In this document: positions 45,230-57,180 of the stretch, piece after piece
Position numbering within the stretch: position 1 is the stretch's first letter
Layout of the letters: every line of letters begins with the position of its first letter
DNA from: Margaritifera margaritifera
Taxonomy: Eukaryota; Mollusca; Bivalvia; Unionida; Margaritiferidae
Length of the DNA stretch: 64,000 nt
Reading direction: 5' to 3'
Assembly: GCA_029931535.1 (NCBI GenBank)
Contig: JAQPZY010001412.1
Location: 496,001-560,000, forward strand
Made by a program: the position numbers and the translations under genes
Notes under the pieces: generated by a model
The model's input: the letters and a program-made list of their open reading frames with translations, nothing else
Told to the model about the DNA's origin: nothing
The model's database searches: none

Positions 45230-45870
45230 GCCCTCAAAGAAGCACATATCTCAATAAACGTTTTTATACACCTGCCATAAGGCAGAGAATATTGTGTTGT
45301 CCGTCTGTCCGTCACCAGTTTGGTTTCCACACAATAATTTTAGTTGTTCACCATCTACAGTTATCAAACTTTGTAGATGGCTTGCAATTGGGGTACGGAA
45401 GAGTCCATTTCATTTTCGTTTCAGAGGTCATGGTCATTTTGACTGAAAGAAGGAAAATGGTTTCCACACAATAACTAGAGTTCTCCACTATTTACAGTTA
45501 CCAACGTTTGTGGATAGCTTGCACTTGGTGTAGGGAAGAAACCTATTGATTTCAAGGGCAAAAGATCATGGTCACTGTGACTGAAAGAAGAAAATTGGTT
45601 TCATCTCAATAATGAGTTCTCCAGTATTTTGGGTTACCAAACTTTGTGAATGGTTTGCACTTGGGTACCTGGGTAAGGAAGAACCCTATTGAATTTGGAG
45701 TCGAAAGGTCAAATTCAAGGTCACTGTAACTGAAAGAAACAAAATGGTATGCTAAAAATATAATTAGTTCTGCATGACATACCTCAGTCAAACTTTGTAG
45801 ATCGTTTGTACCTAGGGGTAAGGAAGAAGGATATTGATGTTGGGGTGAAAAGTGAAGTAAGAAGAACAAC
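45230..45870. repeat. Tandem repeat, period about 130 bp, 4-5 units
   Basis: Units contain 'ggtttccacacaataa', 'accaaactttgtggat', 'gcacttggg..aggaagaa..ctattga' and 'aaggtcactgtgactgaaag'. Units drift in length. I recognise this as a style of repeat common across bivalve and other invertebrate genomes. Short ORFs in it are not genes. Confidence 0.85.
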
Positions 45871-46022
45871 TTTATTCAGAATAAATTTAGATCATGTGCT
45901 TATACATTCAGTACCAAACAGCTGTATTTACAATTACATGGAGCAACAAACTGACGCTGTTAACTCTCTGGCACTGCTAACAGCACATTGAGTTATAATG
46001 ACAATAAGACCTGATGCCACCC

Positions 46023-46027
46023 ATATA

Positions 46028-46117
<90 letters not shown>
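46023..46117. repeat. (TA)n microsatellite
   Basis: About 46 TA units, just outside the left edge of copy B. Confidence 0.95.
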
Positions 46118-46118
<1 letters not shown>

Positions 46119-46842
46119 CTTCCTATCGGTATCACATGTAAAAATTGTCTCTTATTTTAAAGGCATGTAAACAGTATAGCTGCTTTAAGGCTTTTCTTCA
46201 CCATTTAAACGATGTATCACTTAGATTCTGGGTTTTAAATATTTATCTAAAGCCCATGTTTTCAACGTTATCATGTAATATGTCCTTTTCTTCGTAAAAC
46301 ATTTAAAACATTACTAAGAAACCAATAAAACTTGGAAGAGTTATTCACGTATTACCATCTACCTAATAAATATGTGTTTATGTATGAAATGGGAAGTTTT
46401 AACCCAGTTTGTTTATAAAATCTTTTAGTCGGGTGAGATATGCAGACAGATCATAATGTACTGAATTCCAAAGAAACTTGTTAACTAATTAATGTCTTTA
46501 TTTTAGTTGTCCTTTATTTTAACAGAGTGGGATCTTAGATTGTCTCTATATTGTCAATTCTACGGTGTCCGTAGCTGTGTGTCTGTTGTCTTACTTGTTC
46601 TGTTGTACATCCCCAACACTGACTATAGCCACAAAGTTTCGTGTGAAATCTTTGATCTTACATGCACACAGTACTTATCCATCTTAAGTTTATTCTTGTT
46701 TTTTAATAAAATAATCTCAATCAGGATTTTTCCTTAAGGTAGTAATGTTGGTAAATATAATATAATATTAGTGCAAAGAGAACCCAAAGCAGCAGGCGCA
46801 GTAGCAGGCGCAGTAATAGACTGTTATATGCGAAGAAAGTAG

Positions 46843-47045
46843 TAGTAGTATCAGCAGTAGCTGTAGTAGTCGTAACGGTAGTAACATTCGGGAGACAGCA
46901 GCAGTAGGAGTTATTGAAACATTAGCAGCTTAGTAGAATTAGTAGGGGAACAATTATTGGTTGTAGTCGTAGTAGTAGTAGTAGTAGTAGTAGCAGTAGT
47001 AGTAGTAGTTTAAGTGGTAGTAGATGTTTCGGTAGCAGTAGTAAT
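46843..47045. repeat. AGT-rich triplet region
   Basis: Irregular (AGT)n with agc interruptions, including a pure run near 46,970-46,993. Matches the position of a (TTG)-rich stretch in copy A. Confidence 0.85.
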
Positions 47046-47636
47046 AGTTGTTGTTCTGATTGTTTGTGTAATTTTTGTTTTTGCAGTCATTCTTTTGTTG
47101 CTATAGTTTTCGTTGTGGCAAAAATGTAGTTTGAGTTGTTAAGCAGTCGCTGTCCATATCATCCCTCGGCTGCGCGGTTCTCTTCATTTTTATGGCTCAA
47201 GAAATGGAATGAAAGTCAATGATTTGCGAATCACAATGCATGTATAAAATAATTTCATTCACAGTCGAAACTTATTTTGACTATAAGTGTTACGCTGTTG
47301 AAATACATCCCGGACACAAATTTTAACCAACTTTGAGTGGGTCACGAAACTAGGTTACAAAGGTGAAAGTTAGGTGTACCATTCTAGCTTATCATGTGAT
47401 GCGCCTACAGTGCAAGATGGTGTCGATTGGTAGTATCAAGGCTTACTGACAGACTGGTATGAATCGGGACGGATTAACGGATGCACAAATTGAAACTTAT
47501 TTTCTAGCAGTATTTGTAAGTAAATTGAGGGATATGAAACTTTATATACAGACACAATTATTCCGTAGTTACCTTTGGTAGAACTGTCGTATATACTTAC
47601 TCATAGGTGCATGCCATTGTTTATAAATATTACTAT

Positions 47637-48527
47637 TGTTACGGAATTATATATCATTTTTCTTTTATTAATGGTATAGTTTATTAGTTTGTGATCTCTG
47701 TTCTTAGTCTAACAGCTGTCGTCTTGCCGTGAGTACACATACGGTAAATTGGATCGATATTTCACTGAAGCTTTAGTCGTGTCATGTGATCCAGCGCGTG
47801 AGGGTATGAACTTCTGACCTAGATTATATGATTCATTTCAGAGTCAATACATTATTTACTGTTAATAACGACAGGGCACCAGCTCTTTAGCGATGTCACG
47901 CATAACCTAGTTTCTGATTGGTTCGGAAAGGGTTGTAATGTAGAAGGAAATTATTTCGAAATACCCAGTTGTTTATCAAAGACGTAGTTGGATTTAATTT
48001 CGATCCTGCGCAGTAAGAGACTATATAATTTGATTTATAGCAGCATTCTAGCATTACTGGATTGAGAGGTCATAAACGAATTTGTTCTTTTTGTGTGTGG
48101 ATATTCTACATTTGTGATATATCAGTATACAGTACATTCTGGATTAGTACTGTTTTCTTAAACCTTAATAATTATACAGCTGCGTGGATTTATCGAAACA
48201 TTTCTAGAACTTGTGTTATTCCATATTCACAAGGATTATTTGGAATTTAGAAAACTTGGATATACTTGATTCTTATTAACACATCAGTACAGCAAAGGTT
48301 TCATTCGGAATCTACTTCATTCGGAACATTTGGATCAACTTCCGGATCAGTGAACTTTAGAACAATTTATGACTTTTAAGGATATTCTATACTGTAAGCT
48401 ATTTTTAATTCTTTCACTTTGATTGTTTGTTGAAATATTTTAATATTTTAGGAAATTAAATATTTGTATTTAAATCTTGAAAGCCTGTTTGAGTCTTTTC
48501 TTTGTTACATTACCCTTAGTCGTAACA
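47637..48527. mobile_element. Solo LTR, 891 bp, Ty3/Gypsy-like
   Basis: Begins 'TGTTACGG' and ends 'CGTAACA', the TG...CA LTR form. It is flanked by 4-bp duplications CTAT at 47,633-47,636 and 48,528-48,531. Copy A has the empty site ('atatcactacgtcat', about 7,790). An inner TATA-like 'ctatataat' at 48,022 could be the LTR promoter if the element is read in the plus direction. No gag or pol remains, so recombination between two LTRs probably removed the interior. Confidence 0.85.
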
Positions 48528-49277
48528 CTATGTCATATTCTAAAAATATCACTTTTTTCCCATTGTAACGAGCCGTTACTATTTTATTGATATCAAGATT
48601 CCAGTATGATGCACGTAGCTAGTCTCAGAATAGTTTTTGAGAACAATTTGTCTAAAAAGAGTCTAAGTTGAAGAAACTGATGATGCATATGAACTGAAAC
48701 CGATAAGACAAACTCGAAAATGGCTAATTATACTTCCACATTGAATCTTTTAAAAAAGACAAAATTAAGGGTTTAAAAAGACATTATTAGAAAAGAATAA
48801 GAAAATCACTCATGCAATTGTATTTTACTTTTATAGTAATGTATAATGTAATGGATTATAAGTTCATGCAATATTCCTGACTATTAGATTATATAAATCA
48901 AGCCACTCATAAAATAACATAAATTGCAAAGAAATACACTTAGTCAAAAATACAAGACTAATTACAATTGCAAAACTCTTCTATATTTTTAAACAGTAGT
49001 GTTCAAGTAATGTAGAATTATTAAGTAAAATAGAAAGTTTTACCCATTACTGAAATTGGTGTATGAAGGTTATTCTACAACGACATTTCAACATCTGTCC
49101 ATGTACATTGCTCAAAACATACCTTATAGGGATTCTGCTATCAAACAGCTCTTCGCAGTGTGAAATTTAAACTCTTAACAATTCTAAAGCAAGTTGGTTT
49201 AATTTGAAGAACGCAAATTTTCATGATAATATCCAGATCAATGAATTCACTTGTCCTTAATGCTGCAACATCATATG

Positions 49278-49281
<4 letters not shown>

Positions 49282-49357
<76 letters not shown>
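49282..49357. repeat. (TA)n microsatellite
   Basis: First of three TA arrays in the 3' flank of the oxidase pseudogene. Confidence 0.95.
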
Positions 49358-49363
<6 letters not shown>

Positions 49364-49423
49364 TTCAATCCTGAAGTTTCCATGTTTTTAAATTATTGCT
49401 GATACCGCAAATATAATGCGAAA

Positions 49424-49424
<1 letters not shown>

Positions 49425-49473
<49 letters not shown>
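49425..49473. repeat. (TA)n microsatellite
   Basis: Second TA array; the copy-A counterpart near 9,750 has no array. Confidence 0.95.
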
Positions 49474-49476
<3 letters not shown>

Positions 49477-49834
49477 TGAGCTCTACATAATTTTGTAATC
49501 AAACATCCCGATATATAACCTAGCAGTAGTCTTGAAACTGTTACAGTGTTCCTTAACAGATCCGACATAGTTGACTTGTTCATTTTCTCTAAATCAAGAC
49601 TGAAATATGGTCCTTTAAGAAAGTAAAGATGACTGAATGTATATACATTCATACGTCATATAACTGTTTTCACCCACTGTATCATATAGCATATTTCCCA
49701 TCAACAGTACAAAAGCAAACTCCCTAATATGTTATGGCAATATACATTTTTGTTCCGGCAAGGAGATTCTGTTATGTAAACTGACAGGTTTTGGACGGAA
49801 TATCAATTATTCAGTCAAACAACCCTATTTTGAT

Positions 49835-49836
<2 letters not shown>

Positions 49837-49894
<58 letters not shown>
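49837..49894. repeat. (TA)n microsatellite
   Basis: Third TA array, 51 bp from the oxidase pseudogene stop. Confidence 0.95.
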
Positions 49895-49897
<3 letters not shown>

Positions 49898-49944
49898 ATT
49901 TTATCTATGATTATAAAACTGAATCAAAACACGCTTTGGTTGTT

Positions 49945-50788
49945 TTACTTCCTCCGGGGTCTCTTGGTCGAAGGTGGTGCATTATCGTCATTGTATTTGT
50001 AGAATTTATAAGTAGCATAGAGGCCGGACATAAGTGCACCTTGGATCCATCCATTTGTCAATGAGATCGCTTCGCCGGCCATATACACTGGATGGATCGG
50101 GTTTGTTAATGCCTCTTTGTTGTTGATGTAATCAAATGGACGAAGAGAAGCAAAAGCTCCCTAGGACGCTGAATCGCTAAGCCAGGCTTGCATGACTCCG
50201 TGCTCAAAGTGTTCCCTGGCTTCTGGGGGCACTTGCAACAGCTTGGTCGCTGGTCTGGGCCCCAAAGATCAAAGCATCTTGACCCCACGTGTAGGACATT
50301 AGGATTCCTCGATCCTCTCTCGTGTATGGAGACCCGTCCCACCGTGGATATTTGATTTGGTCGATTGGACGATCAGTTATTGTGAACCCACCTTGACCTA
50401 CGCTGTCCTGCCAAAACCTCTTTCGAAATTGCAACAGGACTTTGATGGATGGCTCGTACGCTATAGCGGCCAAAGCCGTTTACTTTTTGGGTTATATGGG
50501 TAACTTCAGCTGGCGTAGAAATGTCAAAGGAAGGGTAAGAATCACAGCATCTCCTTGGTAGCAGACAAAATTTCCGCTGATAGTATTCCTCCCCATGACC
50601 TTGACCTGGATATGATCTAGTAAATTGACGTCTTTGTTCCAGCCGTAATTGTTGAGATTGATGAAGGCCTCCGGTAGGGCTGACATGCCATCTTCTGGTG
50701 TGCAAAGGTTTTCCTGCCACCACCCTCCAAGTTCATCTCGGAGATATTCCGTCATACTCCGATCGATGAGGACATTATAACCGGACAT
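49945..50788 (-). pseudogene. Oxidase copy B, exon 6
   Basis: Enters at 'cttgacag|ATG' as in copy A and ends TAA at 49,945-49,947. Carries four of the lesions listed for the gene. Short ORFs at 50,106-50,342, 50,204-50,473, 50,373-50,723 and 50,492-50,788 are fragments or shadows of this exon. Confidence 0.9.
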
Positions 50789-51449
50789 CTGTCAAGAAAC
50801 AAAATTAACGTGCTTTTAAAATGAAACTTGTAATACTTAATAATAGCAACTCATAGAGAGTTTGACAACATTCTGTCAATGCTCATGTTTCATAAATATG
50901 TGACCAGACAATAGTATTTTGTACATTTACGTTTGAAAATTTCTTTAATACATATGTTAAAAAGGGGGAATATAAACTTATTGAGAAGTGTGTCCTTCGA
51001 TATTAAATAAACTGAAACAGGTTGCAAAAATTCTAAAAGAAAAAAATCACTTAAAATTCACAATAATGTTGCTCTTAAGGAGATGAATGTGTTGACATTT
51101 AATACTTCTTAACAAAACAAAAGGTACGTATTAAGTATTTTATATGATTCTTCCCAAGCAAGATTCGATATAACGAGTTTGTTTAAGGTTATTAACACCA
51201 CGAAATGCAAACCACCTGCCTTCAACCGTTCATATAACACATGACTGATTGAGGAATATCGCGTGTCTAAGATTCAATGTGTCGTTATTTTGTCATTTTT
51301 ATAATATAATGACAGAAATCTAGGAAATTGGCACAGGGTATAAAGGATGTCATAGTTGCGACCTTACACATGTCTTACTCAGGGGACAATAAGGAACATA
51401 CAAAAAGACACACATACACAAAGAGCAGGTTTGTTATTGTTCTTTTTTG

Positions 51450-51690
51450 TGTGTGTTTAATGTCATTTTTCAGCACATGATAGGTTATACATGTTGGCCA
51501 GTATGTTTGGTGGAGGCAGAATGTAGGAAGATGCTGTAAATAACCACCGACCCACGGGAAGCTACTGGCTAGCTTTCTCACATACTGACGTTGGCCGAGC
51601 TGAGACTCGAACCCACGCGGATAGAGAGAAGATGTCAATGATCTGTAAAGGCGAGCGCCATAGACCACTCGGCCACCTGGGGCCCCCACA
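51450..51690 (-). mobile_element. tRNA-derived SINE in intron 5 of copy B
   Basis: On the minus strand 'ggtggccgagtggtctatgg' (box A) and 'gggttcgagtctcagctcgg' (box B) are spaced as in a class II tRNA head. They are followed by a body ('ctagccagtagcttcccgtg', 'cagcatcttcctacattctg') and a tail 'gacattaaacacac' before A-rich sequence. The acceptor-stem ends do not pair, so this is a SINE and not a tRNA gene. Copy A lacks it. Confidence 0.8.
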
Positions 51691-52038
51691 CCCCAAGAGT
51701 GACACGCGTAGAACAATAAATTTACGTTTTGGCCTAGCAAATATATAAAACTAAAGAAAAACAAAACAAAACAAAACAAACAAACAAAAAATAAGTCTAT
51801 ATGTATATAAGGGGACCTAATATCTATGCATAGGGCGAACAATTCTGGTTACATGCTAGAAGTACGAAGCACTGTGCTGCTTAATATGATCTACTGGTTT
51901 GTATCCCCGCGTCGATTTCCAGCCTGTGTGTCATTATATAATATATGTGCTGTTGATTTGCATTCCAATCGTGTTTCTTATGAACTTCTTGGGAATCTGG
52001 CTACTATTAAATCCTAGATCATTGGCTATGTCGGTAGG

Positions 52039-52040
<2 letters not shown>

Positions 52041-52087
<47 letters not shown>
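52041..52087. repeat. (CA)n microsatellite abutting the exon-5 donor
   Basis: About 23 CA units. On the transcribed strand the donor 'AAG|gtgtgtgtg' is the first GT of the array. Confidence 0.95.
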
Positions 52088-52089
<2 letters not shown>

Positions 52090-52281
52090 TGTAAGCCAGA
52101 ATTGCTGCCTCTGTCCATGGCCTTAACATGGGTCCATTCTTCTGCTGGTGGATAACAGAGCGGAAGAATTCCAGCATGGACAGTTTACTCCATTTTTCCA
52201 CCCACCTGTCCCATCCCTCTTCACTGTGGTCTTTGGTTAGTTCTTCCTTGACTGGTCGGATCGTCTCTTTGTACAAATCTA
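52088..52281 (-). pseudogene. Oxidase copy B, exon 5
   Basis: 194 nt, same length as copy A, 'LDLYKETIRPVKEEL', frame still open. Donor merges into the (GT)n array. Confidence 0.88.
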
Positions 52282-52732
52282 CTGAAATATGATAAAGGTA
52301 AGTATACATTTATATTGTATGCATGGTAAATGTTATTTTAAGACATAATAAGACATAATATCGTGTTCCTGACATATCTCTAGGGAGATTTATGAAGATA
52401 TTACCATTAAGAATGATCGAACATTTTGGATTAGTTATGAAGGACAATAGCTGTGTTTACTGATTCTTTCGGAAACTAATTTACATGAGCATCAAATTTC
52501 TGCACTTATATAGACAAACTCTAATATTGACGCCAACAAACAAACAAGAAAAATCGTAATCAACAAGCCAGTATTTGTTCAAAATCATAGGACCGCAGAC
52601 GATCTTTAGAGAGACGACTCAGACCAAATTGGCTTCATGCTATTAAATTAATTAGACGAGATTAAAAAGCAGGACCGACATATAACGGAGAGAAGACAAA
52701 CATACATACAGACAAGTAATTAGTTTACTCAC

Positions 52733-52834
52733 AGATCCCGGATATGTTTCCATCCTTCTTAATCTTCGAGGTAAGGTTTGCATCCCATCCTGGCCAGAAG
52801 AGGTCCGTTCATTTACCGTTGTCCTTTTTCCACG
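52733..52834 (-). pseudogene. Oxidase copy B, exon 4
   Basis: 102 nt, one codon longer than copy A, with an in-frame TGA at 52,809-52,811 in place of the Trp codon of 'GKW'. Confidence 0.85.
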
Positions 52835-53052
52835 CTGTCAGAGAAGAATCAATTGAAACAATAAACTGAGCAAAAAAACAAGATCTAGGTTAGCAGGTAG
52901 ACCTAGATGTTATAATTATTTTCATCAACTCGTACACAATGTCTCAAGCTATCATTTTCTGACTCCTATGTTAGTTAACACAACACATTTATTCACCAAA
53001 TCGTGGACCTATCCATCCATCCATCATTCGATACACGATCCGCCAATACCAG

Positions 53053-53081
53053 CTATGTATGTATGTATGTATGTATGTATG

Positions 53082-53145
<64 letters not shown>
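53053..53145. repeat. (GTAT)n(TA)n microsatellite
   Basis: About nine GTAT units and then about 28 TA units, next to the exon-3 donor side as in copy A. Confidence 0.95.
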
Positions 53146-53150
<5 letters not shown>

Positions 53151-53172
53151 CAGAAAATGATAAATCTCTCAC

Positions 53173-53310
53173 CTTCCAAAGTGATTTTCTTTCCAAACAA
53201 ATACAGAAAACCTTGATTGTTCTCATTCTTGAATGGTCGCATTTGGACCTTGAATAGGTTAAGGTAGTGCCACGTCAAAACGAGGCTATTGGGGATTCTC
53301 ATGGCACCAC
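53173..53310 (-). pseudogene. Oxidase copy B, exon 3
   Basis: 138 nt, '[20 protein letters not shown]', frame open, splice sites 'gttgtag|G' and 'GGAAG|gtgaga' intact. Confidence 0.88.
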
Positions 53311-53681
53311 CTACAACAAAATACACAAATGATATGTTGTATTTTTCTAAACATAATTGAAATTGTCATATATACCAAATCTATCACTGTGGCTCATTTA
53401 GATTTAATAAAATGGCATGGATTTAACTATTTTGCTTTGTTCCCTTAGTATTGAAAGAATTATTACCGTCCGATATTGTGACAGGTTAGATTTCAAGAAG
53501 CAATTTGCCTACAAGTCTACCACTAAGTCCAGAGTGTCATTCTCATTTTTCGTCATCACCATTATGAAATGGCACCATTATCATCAGCATCGTCATCATC
53601 ATCATCATTATCATCATTGTATGTAGGTAGGTGGATGATCTATTATGATCTGCCGTCTGTGTATGTCTGTCCGTTTTTGTG

Positions 53682-53684
<3 letters not shown>

Positions 53685-53760
<76 letters not shown>
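53685..53760. repeat. (TA)n microsatellite
   Basis: About 37 TA units close to the exon-2 donor. Confidence 0.95.
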
Positions 53761-53764
<4 letters not shown>

Positions 53765-53786
53765 AAAATGTCTATAGAAGCGTTAC

Positions 53787-53856
53787 CTTCCGCGTGCACA
53801 CACTGAATAGTTTTCACTCTACCACCGACTCTATTTGCCAGTTCAAGAATAGTGGT
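53787..53856 (-). pseudogene. Oxidase copy B, exon 2
   Basis: 70 nt, 12 nt shorter than copy A just before 'HAE', frame kept. 'LANRVGGRVKT' is preserved. Confidence 0.87.
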
Positions 53857-54490
53857 CTGAATAAAGGAATCAATGAACAAGTCAATAGTAAAACGTTTAA
53901 GTATTTTCACCTTGTTGCGTTATTGTCTGAGGCTAGTTAAATAAAAAGTTTAGATTCAAGCAGTAAGAATAATGTTATTACAAGCTTAATGTTTAGGATA
54001 ATACTCAGGACCATACATGAGGAACAAGTAATTTCAAACAAGCATTTATATGAATCATACATAGTTATTAACAATTATATATGTAATTTGTGTACATAAA
54101 TAAATATTGTATTATATGTCCAGAATGTTGTTCCTTCAAAGCTTTAAATCCGTATTTAATCGTTTACAGGGTAAGGCGGTCAAAGGCAATTTAAGTTTAT
54201 TTCAAAACCTGTAAATTTACATATATCTCGATAACTGTTAACAGCTGCATAGTTTTCATTAACTGCAAAAATCAAAAGCCTTTCTAATTTATTATATTGT
54301 ATTTATCTTCCATGAAGTTAAATAGATAGCAAAAAAAAAAAAAAAAAAGGAATTGTGTAGATTAAAGGCAAGTGATAAACACTAAGGTGCATGAGCTAAC
54401 CGTAGTTTCTTTATTGTTTCCTTTCTTATTTATGTATTTATTTATGTATTAACTGCAATACTTAAACGTAAATTACAGCAGCCTGCTAAC

Positions 54491-54736
54491 CTTATGCCCA
54501 GCTTGTTCAAGTTCATAAGCGGCCACTAAACCTGAAATTCCTGCACCGACAACGATCACGTGTTTTGGTTTTTCTGTCTTTCCATACCTCTGATGGTCAG
54601 CAGGAATTCCTTTCCTAATTTCGTACACGTACTGGAGACCACATTGCATAATATTCTCACAAAAGTCTCGATGATTGTCATCTTGCTGCAGGGTGCACTT
54701 ACATTCCGTATTCATCTTGAACTGCCCGGTATTCAT
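54491..54736 (-). pseudogene. Oxidase copy B, exon 1
   Basis: 246 nt from ATG at 54736 to donor 'AAG|gttagc', open, with the full 'VVGAGISGL' motif. It also follows an acceptor ('ctttcag|AAA') three bases before the ATG. Confidence 0.88.
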
Positions 54737-54904
54737 TTTCTGAAAGCATAGATTGGTTAAAAAAAATAAAAAATAAAAAATAAAAAAAAAAATATAAAAA
54801 AATGGGTCCGACCTAAATGCTTCAAAATCATTTTAATATTTTTACCAAAGCAAAGAGCTTTCTGATTGGTCGAACATAACAATTTGCAGCAGTAAATTCC
54901 ACGA

Positions 54905-57180
54905 AATACTGTTAGTCTGTGTCTGGAACATTCAGAACATTCTTGTCTCTTTCCTATGTGAGCTAAATAACTTCGACTCTCTAAAAGAGACTCGGAGGTA
55001 GTTACCCTGATACTTCCCAAAATGGTGAGTTTTTGGCCAATGAACATCTTGCAAGCTGACCGAAGACCAGATTCTTATAAAATGATAGATGTTGAAAATA
55101 ACACTTGACGACGTTCCAAGAATCAATGAAATACGTGCACTGTTAATTTTCAATGCTATTCCTGCAACAATGTCATGAAAAATTGAAGAAATCGTTCGGT
55201 TTCAATAACCGGAAATTATTGCATACGTTGCTGTTAGTGATGATACATCATTTAGTCATGTGACGTTATGAAGTTATTATAAAAATAACAACAACAGCTT
55301 AAGGGCAGTTCAAAATGGCCATTATAACATCCGATGTTTCTTCTAGCATGCGACAGAAAAGGCCGATTATGTCCGGAAAACTGGGCAGACCAGACCCAGT
55401 ACATTCGTTACGTATCCATGTAACCCTCGCTCTGATTAGATGCATGGAAGAAACGTTTTTGTTTGTGTAGCCAACAGCGGTCGAAATTAAATTAATTGTA
55501 AAGAAGATATACCAGCGCTCAGGAAACGCTCTCGTCCACTCGTTGTGACCGGGTAAAAATTGTCTGGGCCGAGTAAAACGTTTTTACGTACTCGACCCCG
55601 GGACGAGTAGATGCAGAATCGCACCTTGAGATAATTCTAAATGCATTTTCTACCCTTAACAAGCACCGAAATTCAACATCGCCTAACATTGTGCGTGCGT
55701 AATTTATACGTTGTTACACCAGTACCTGATGTAAGGTTGATACTAAAAACAGGTTAATACTATGAACATGTTATGTTGCCGTTTCACGCTTAGCCCTCGA
55801 TTTCTTAATGGTGTCTGCATTTACAGTGACACGTTTCGGTAATTTAGGTGTCATTTTGATGTGGAGAAAGATTCCCTTTGAATAAGCTATCACACATCTT
55901 TATGAGTCAGACCTCTGAGAAGTTAAGAGACAGAGAACATCAAAATGTTTGTGATTTTTCACCTGGTCAGGCAATGTTACAGGTGCGGCAGGTTACCGGT
56001 ATTTTCAGGACTGAAGCATTATTGATACATTGTCATGCCAAAGGGAAGATGCCAGCAGATATTTCTATGCGCATGTAATTACTTTTCAGAAGACAAATGT
56101 TGCCAACTTACATACGAAATCAGTATTATAAGTGCCTCAGCCAAATCCCACCAACTTTCACACAATGCATACTATTGTAATCTATTTATAAAACAGATAA
56201 TGTCGAGACAACGCTGATTGGTCGAAATCTAGTTGGAGTAATGACCTAGAATTTTTCCAATTCTTTCAGCCAATCAAAATCTTCTTTTTTATGGCTCCCG
56301 TGTGTAGTTTTCTAGAATGGAGGTTTGGCCATAATGGATCATTTAGTACGAAAAATTGTGGAAATTGAGACAGTTGGAATTCTTCTTTCAAATGCAAGTT
56401 ACTGACATTTGTTTTGTGAAAAGTAATAACATATTTATATAAATATATTATGGTGTCTTTACTTTGGCGTGATAGTGTATTAATAGAGCCATACAGTCTT
56501 GAAAATACTGGTGATTTGGGACAAGTGTAACAATGTCTGATGAGACGAAAATCATAACATTGTGACATTCTCTGTCTTTTAACTTCTCTCATATATAACT
56601 CATAAAGATGTGTGATGTCTCATTGAAAAGGAAAATTATGACACCTAAAATACTGAACGGTTTAACTGTAAACGCGAATACCACTATGAAATTAAGGCCT
56701 AAATGTGTAACTGCTATTTCTCGAGTTACAAACCCTGTGTCTTATTATATCGAAGGGGACATGTATTTGAGCATAATATTTTCATGATTTTGACCCATTG
56801 CAGTATCAAACTTGAGTCAGGTACCTGTGGTTCTTTAGTAAAAGAGTAAGCAGTGTAGCGGAGAAGTGTACCGTGTTGATTATAATGAGGACAGGGACGA
56901 GTAACTCTTGTAACTCACTCGTCCCAGGGACGAGTGCTTATGAACATTTTTATTTAGCCCTGAAGATAGATTAAATTACTATATTCAAATCTCAGTAAAA
57001 AATGTGAAAAATCCTTTCATAAAAATAAAACAAACATTTTGACAGCAATATGCTTTTAAATAAGAAGGTAATGCCTTGATGGAAAAGAATTATAAGTAAT
57101 TTCTTATAAAAACCAATATGGCGGAAATGCCGTATTAGTCTCGTTTCGTTGCGAGTACGAAAAACGTACATGCATAGTCG
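54905..57180. other. 2.27 kb inserted upstream of copy-B exon 1
   Basis: Copy A passes from 'gcagtaaattctacgatatgctg' (16,635) to 'gagaattacattttacgaca' (16,701) within about 100 bp, whereas the matching phrases of copy B are 2.3 kb apart. The inserted DNA holds the large palindrome and no recognisable gene. Exact edges are uncertain. Confidence 0.75.
55560..56975. repeat. Large diverged palindrome (foldback), about 1.4 kb
   Basis: The two halves mirror each other around about 56,250. Pairs of matching blocks: 'cccgggacgagt' (55,598) with 'actcgtcccagg' (56,921); 'taatttaggtgtcat' with 'atgacacctaaaata' (56,639); 'cacacatctttatgag' (55,890) with 'ctcataaagatgtgtg' (56,599); 'ggtattttcaggactg' with 'cagtcttgaaaatactgg'. 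The central part has 'gctgattggtcgaaa' facing 'tttcagccaatc'. Arms are roughly 700 bp, visibly diverged. No transposase ORF; probably a foldback-type element. Confidence 0.8.

Larger units (their letters stand above)
49945..54736 (-). pseudogene. L-amino-acid oxidase-like pseudogene (copy B)
   Basis: The six exons of copy A are present in order: 54736-54491, 53856-53787, 53310-53173, 52834-52733, 52281-52088 and 50788-49945. The splice sites look intact and the Rossmann motif and 'WIQGAL' are preserved. The frame is broken at several independent sites. Exon 2 is 12 nt shorter. Exon 4 has TGA at 52,809-52,811 (Trp in copy A). Exon 6 has a 48-nt in-frame deletion near 50,608, TAA at 50,492-50,494 and 50,480-50,482, a net 23-nt deletion near 50,227 and TAG at 50,161-50,163 (Gln in copy A). 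The large number of lesions makes a functional protein very unlikely. Its tail 'NDDNAPPSTKRPRRK' lacks the duplication seen in copy A. Confidence 0.9.

Noticed and set aside
51600..51690. Functional tRNA-Leu or tRNA-Ser gene
   Set aside because: The acceptor ends do not pair and a SINE body and tail follow directly.
51375..51842. 155-codon minus-strand ORF
   Set aside because: It runs through the SINE; the apparent protein comes from the repeat.
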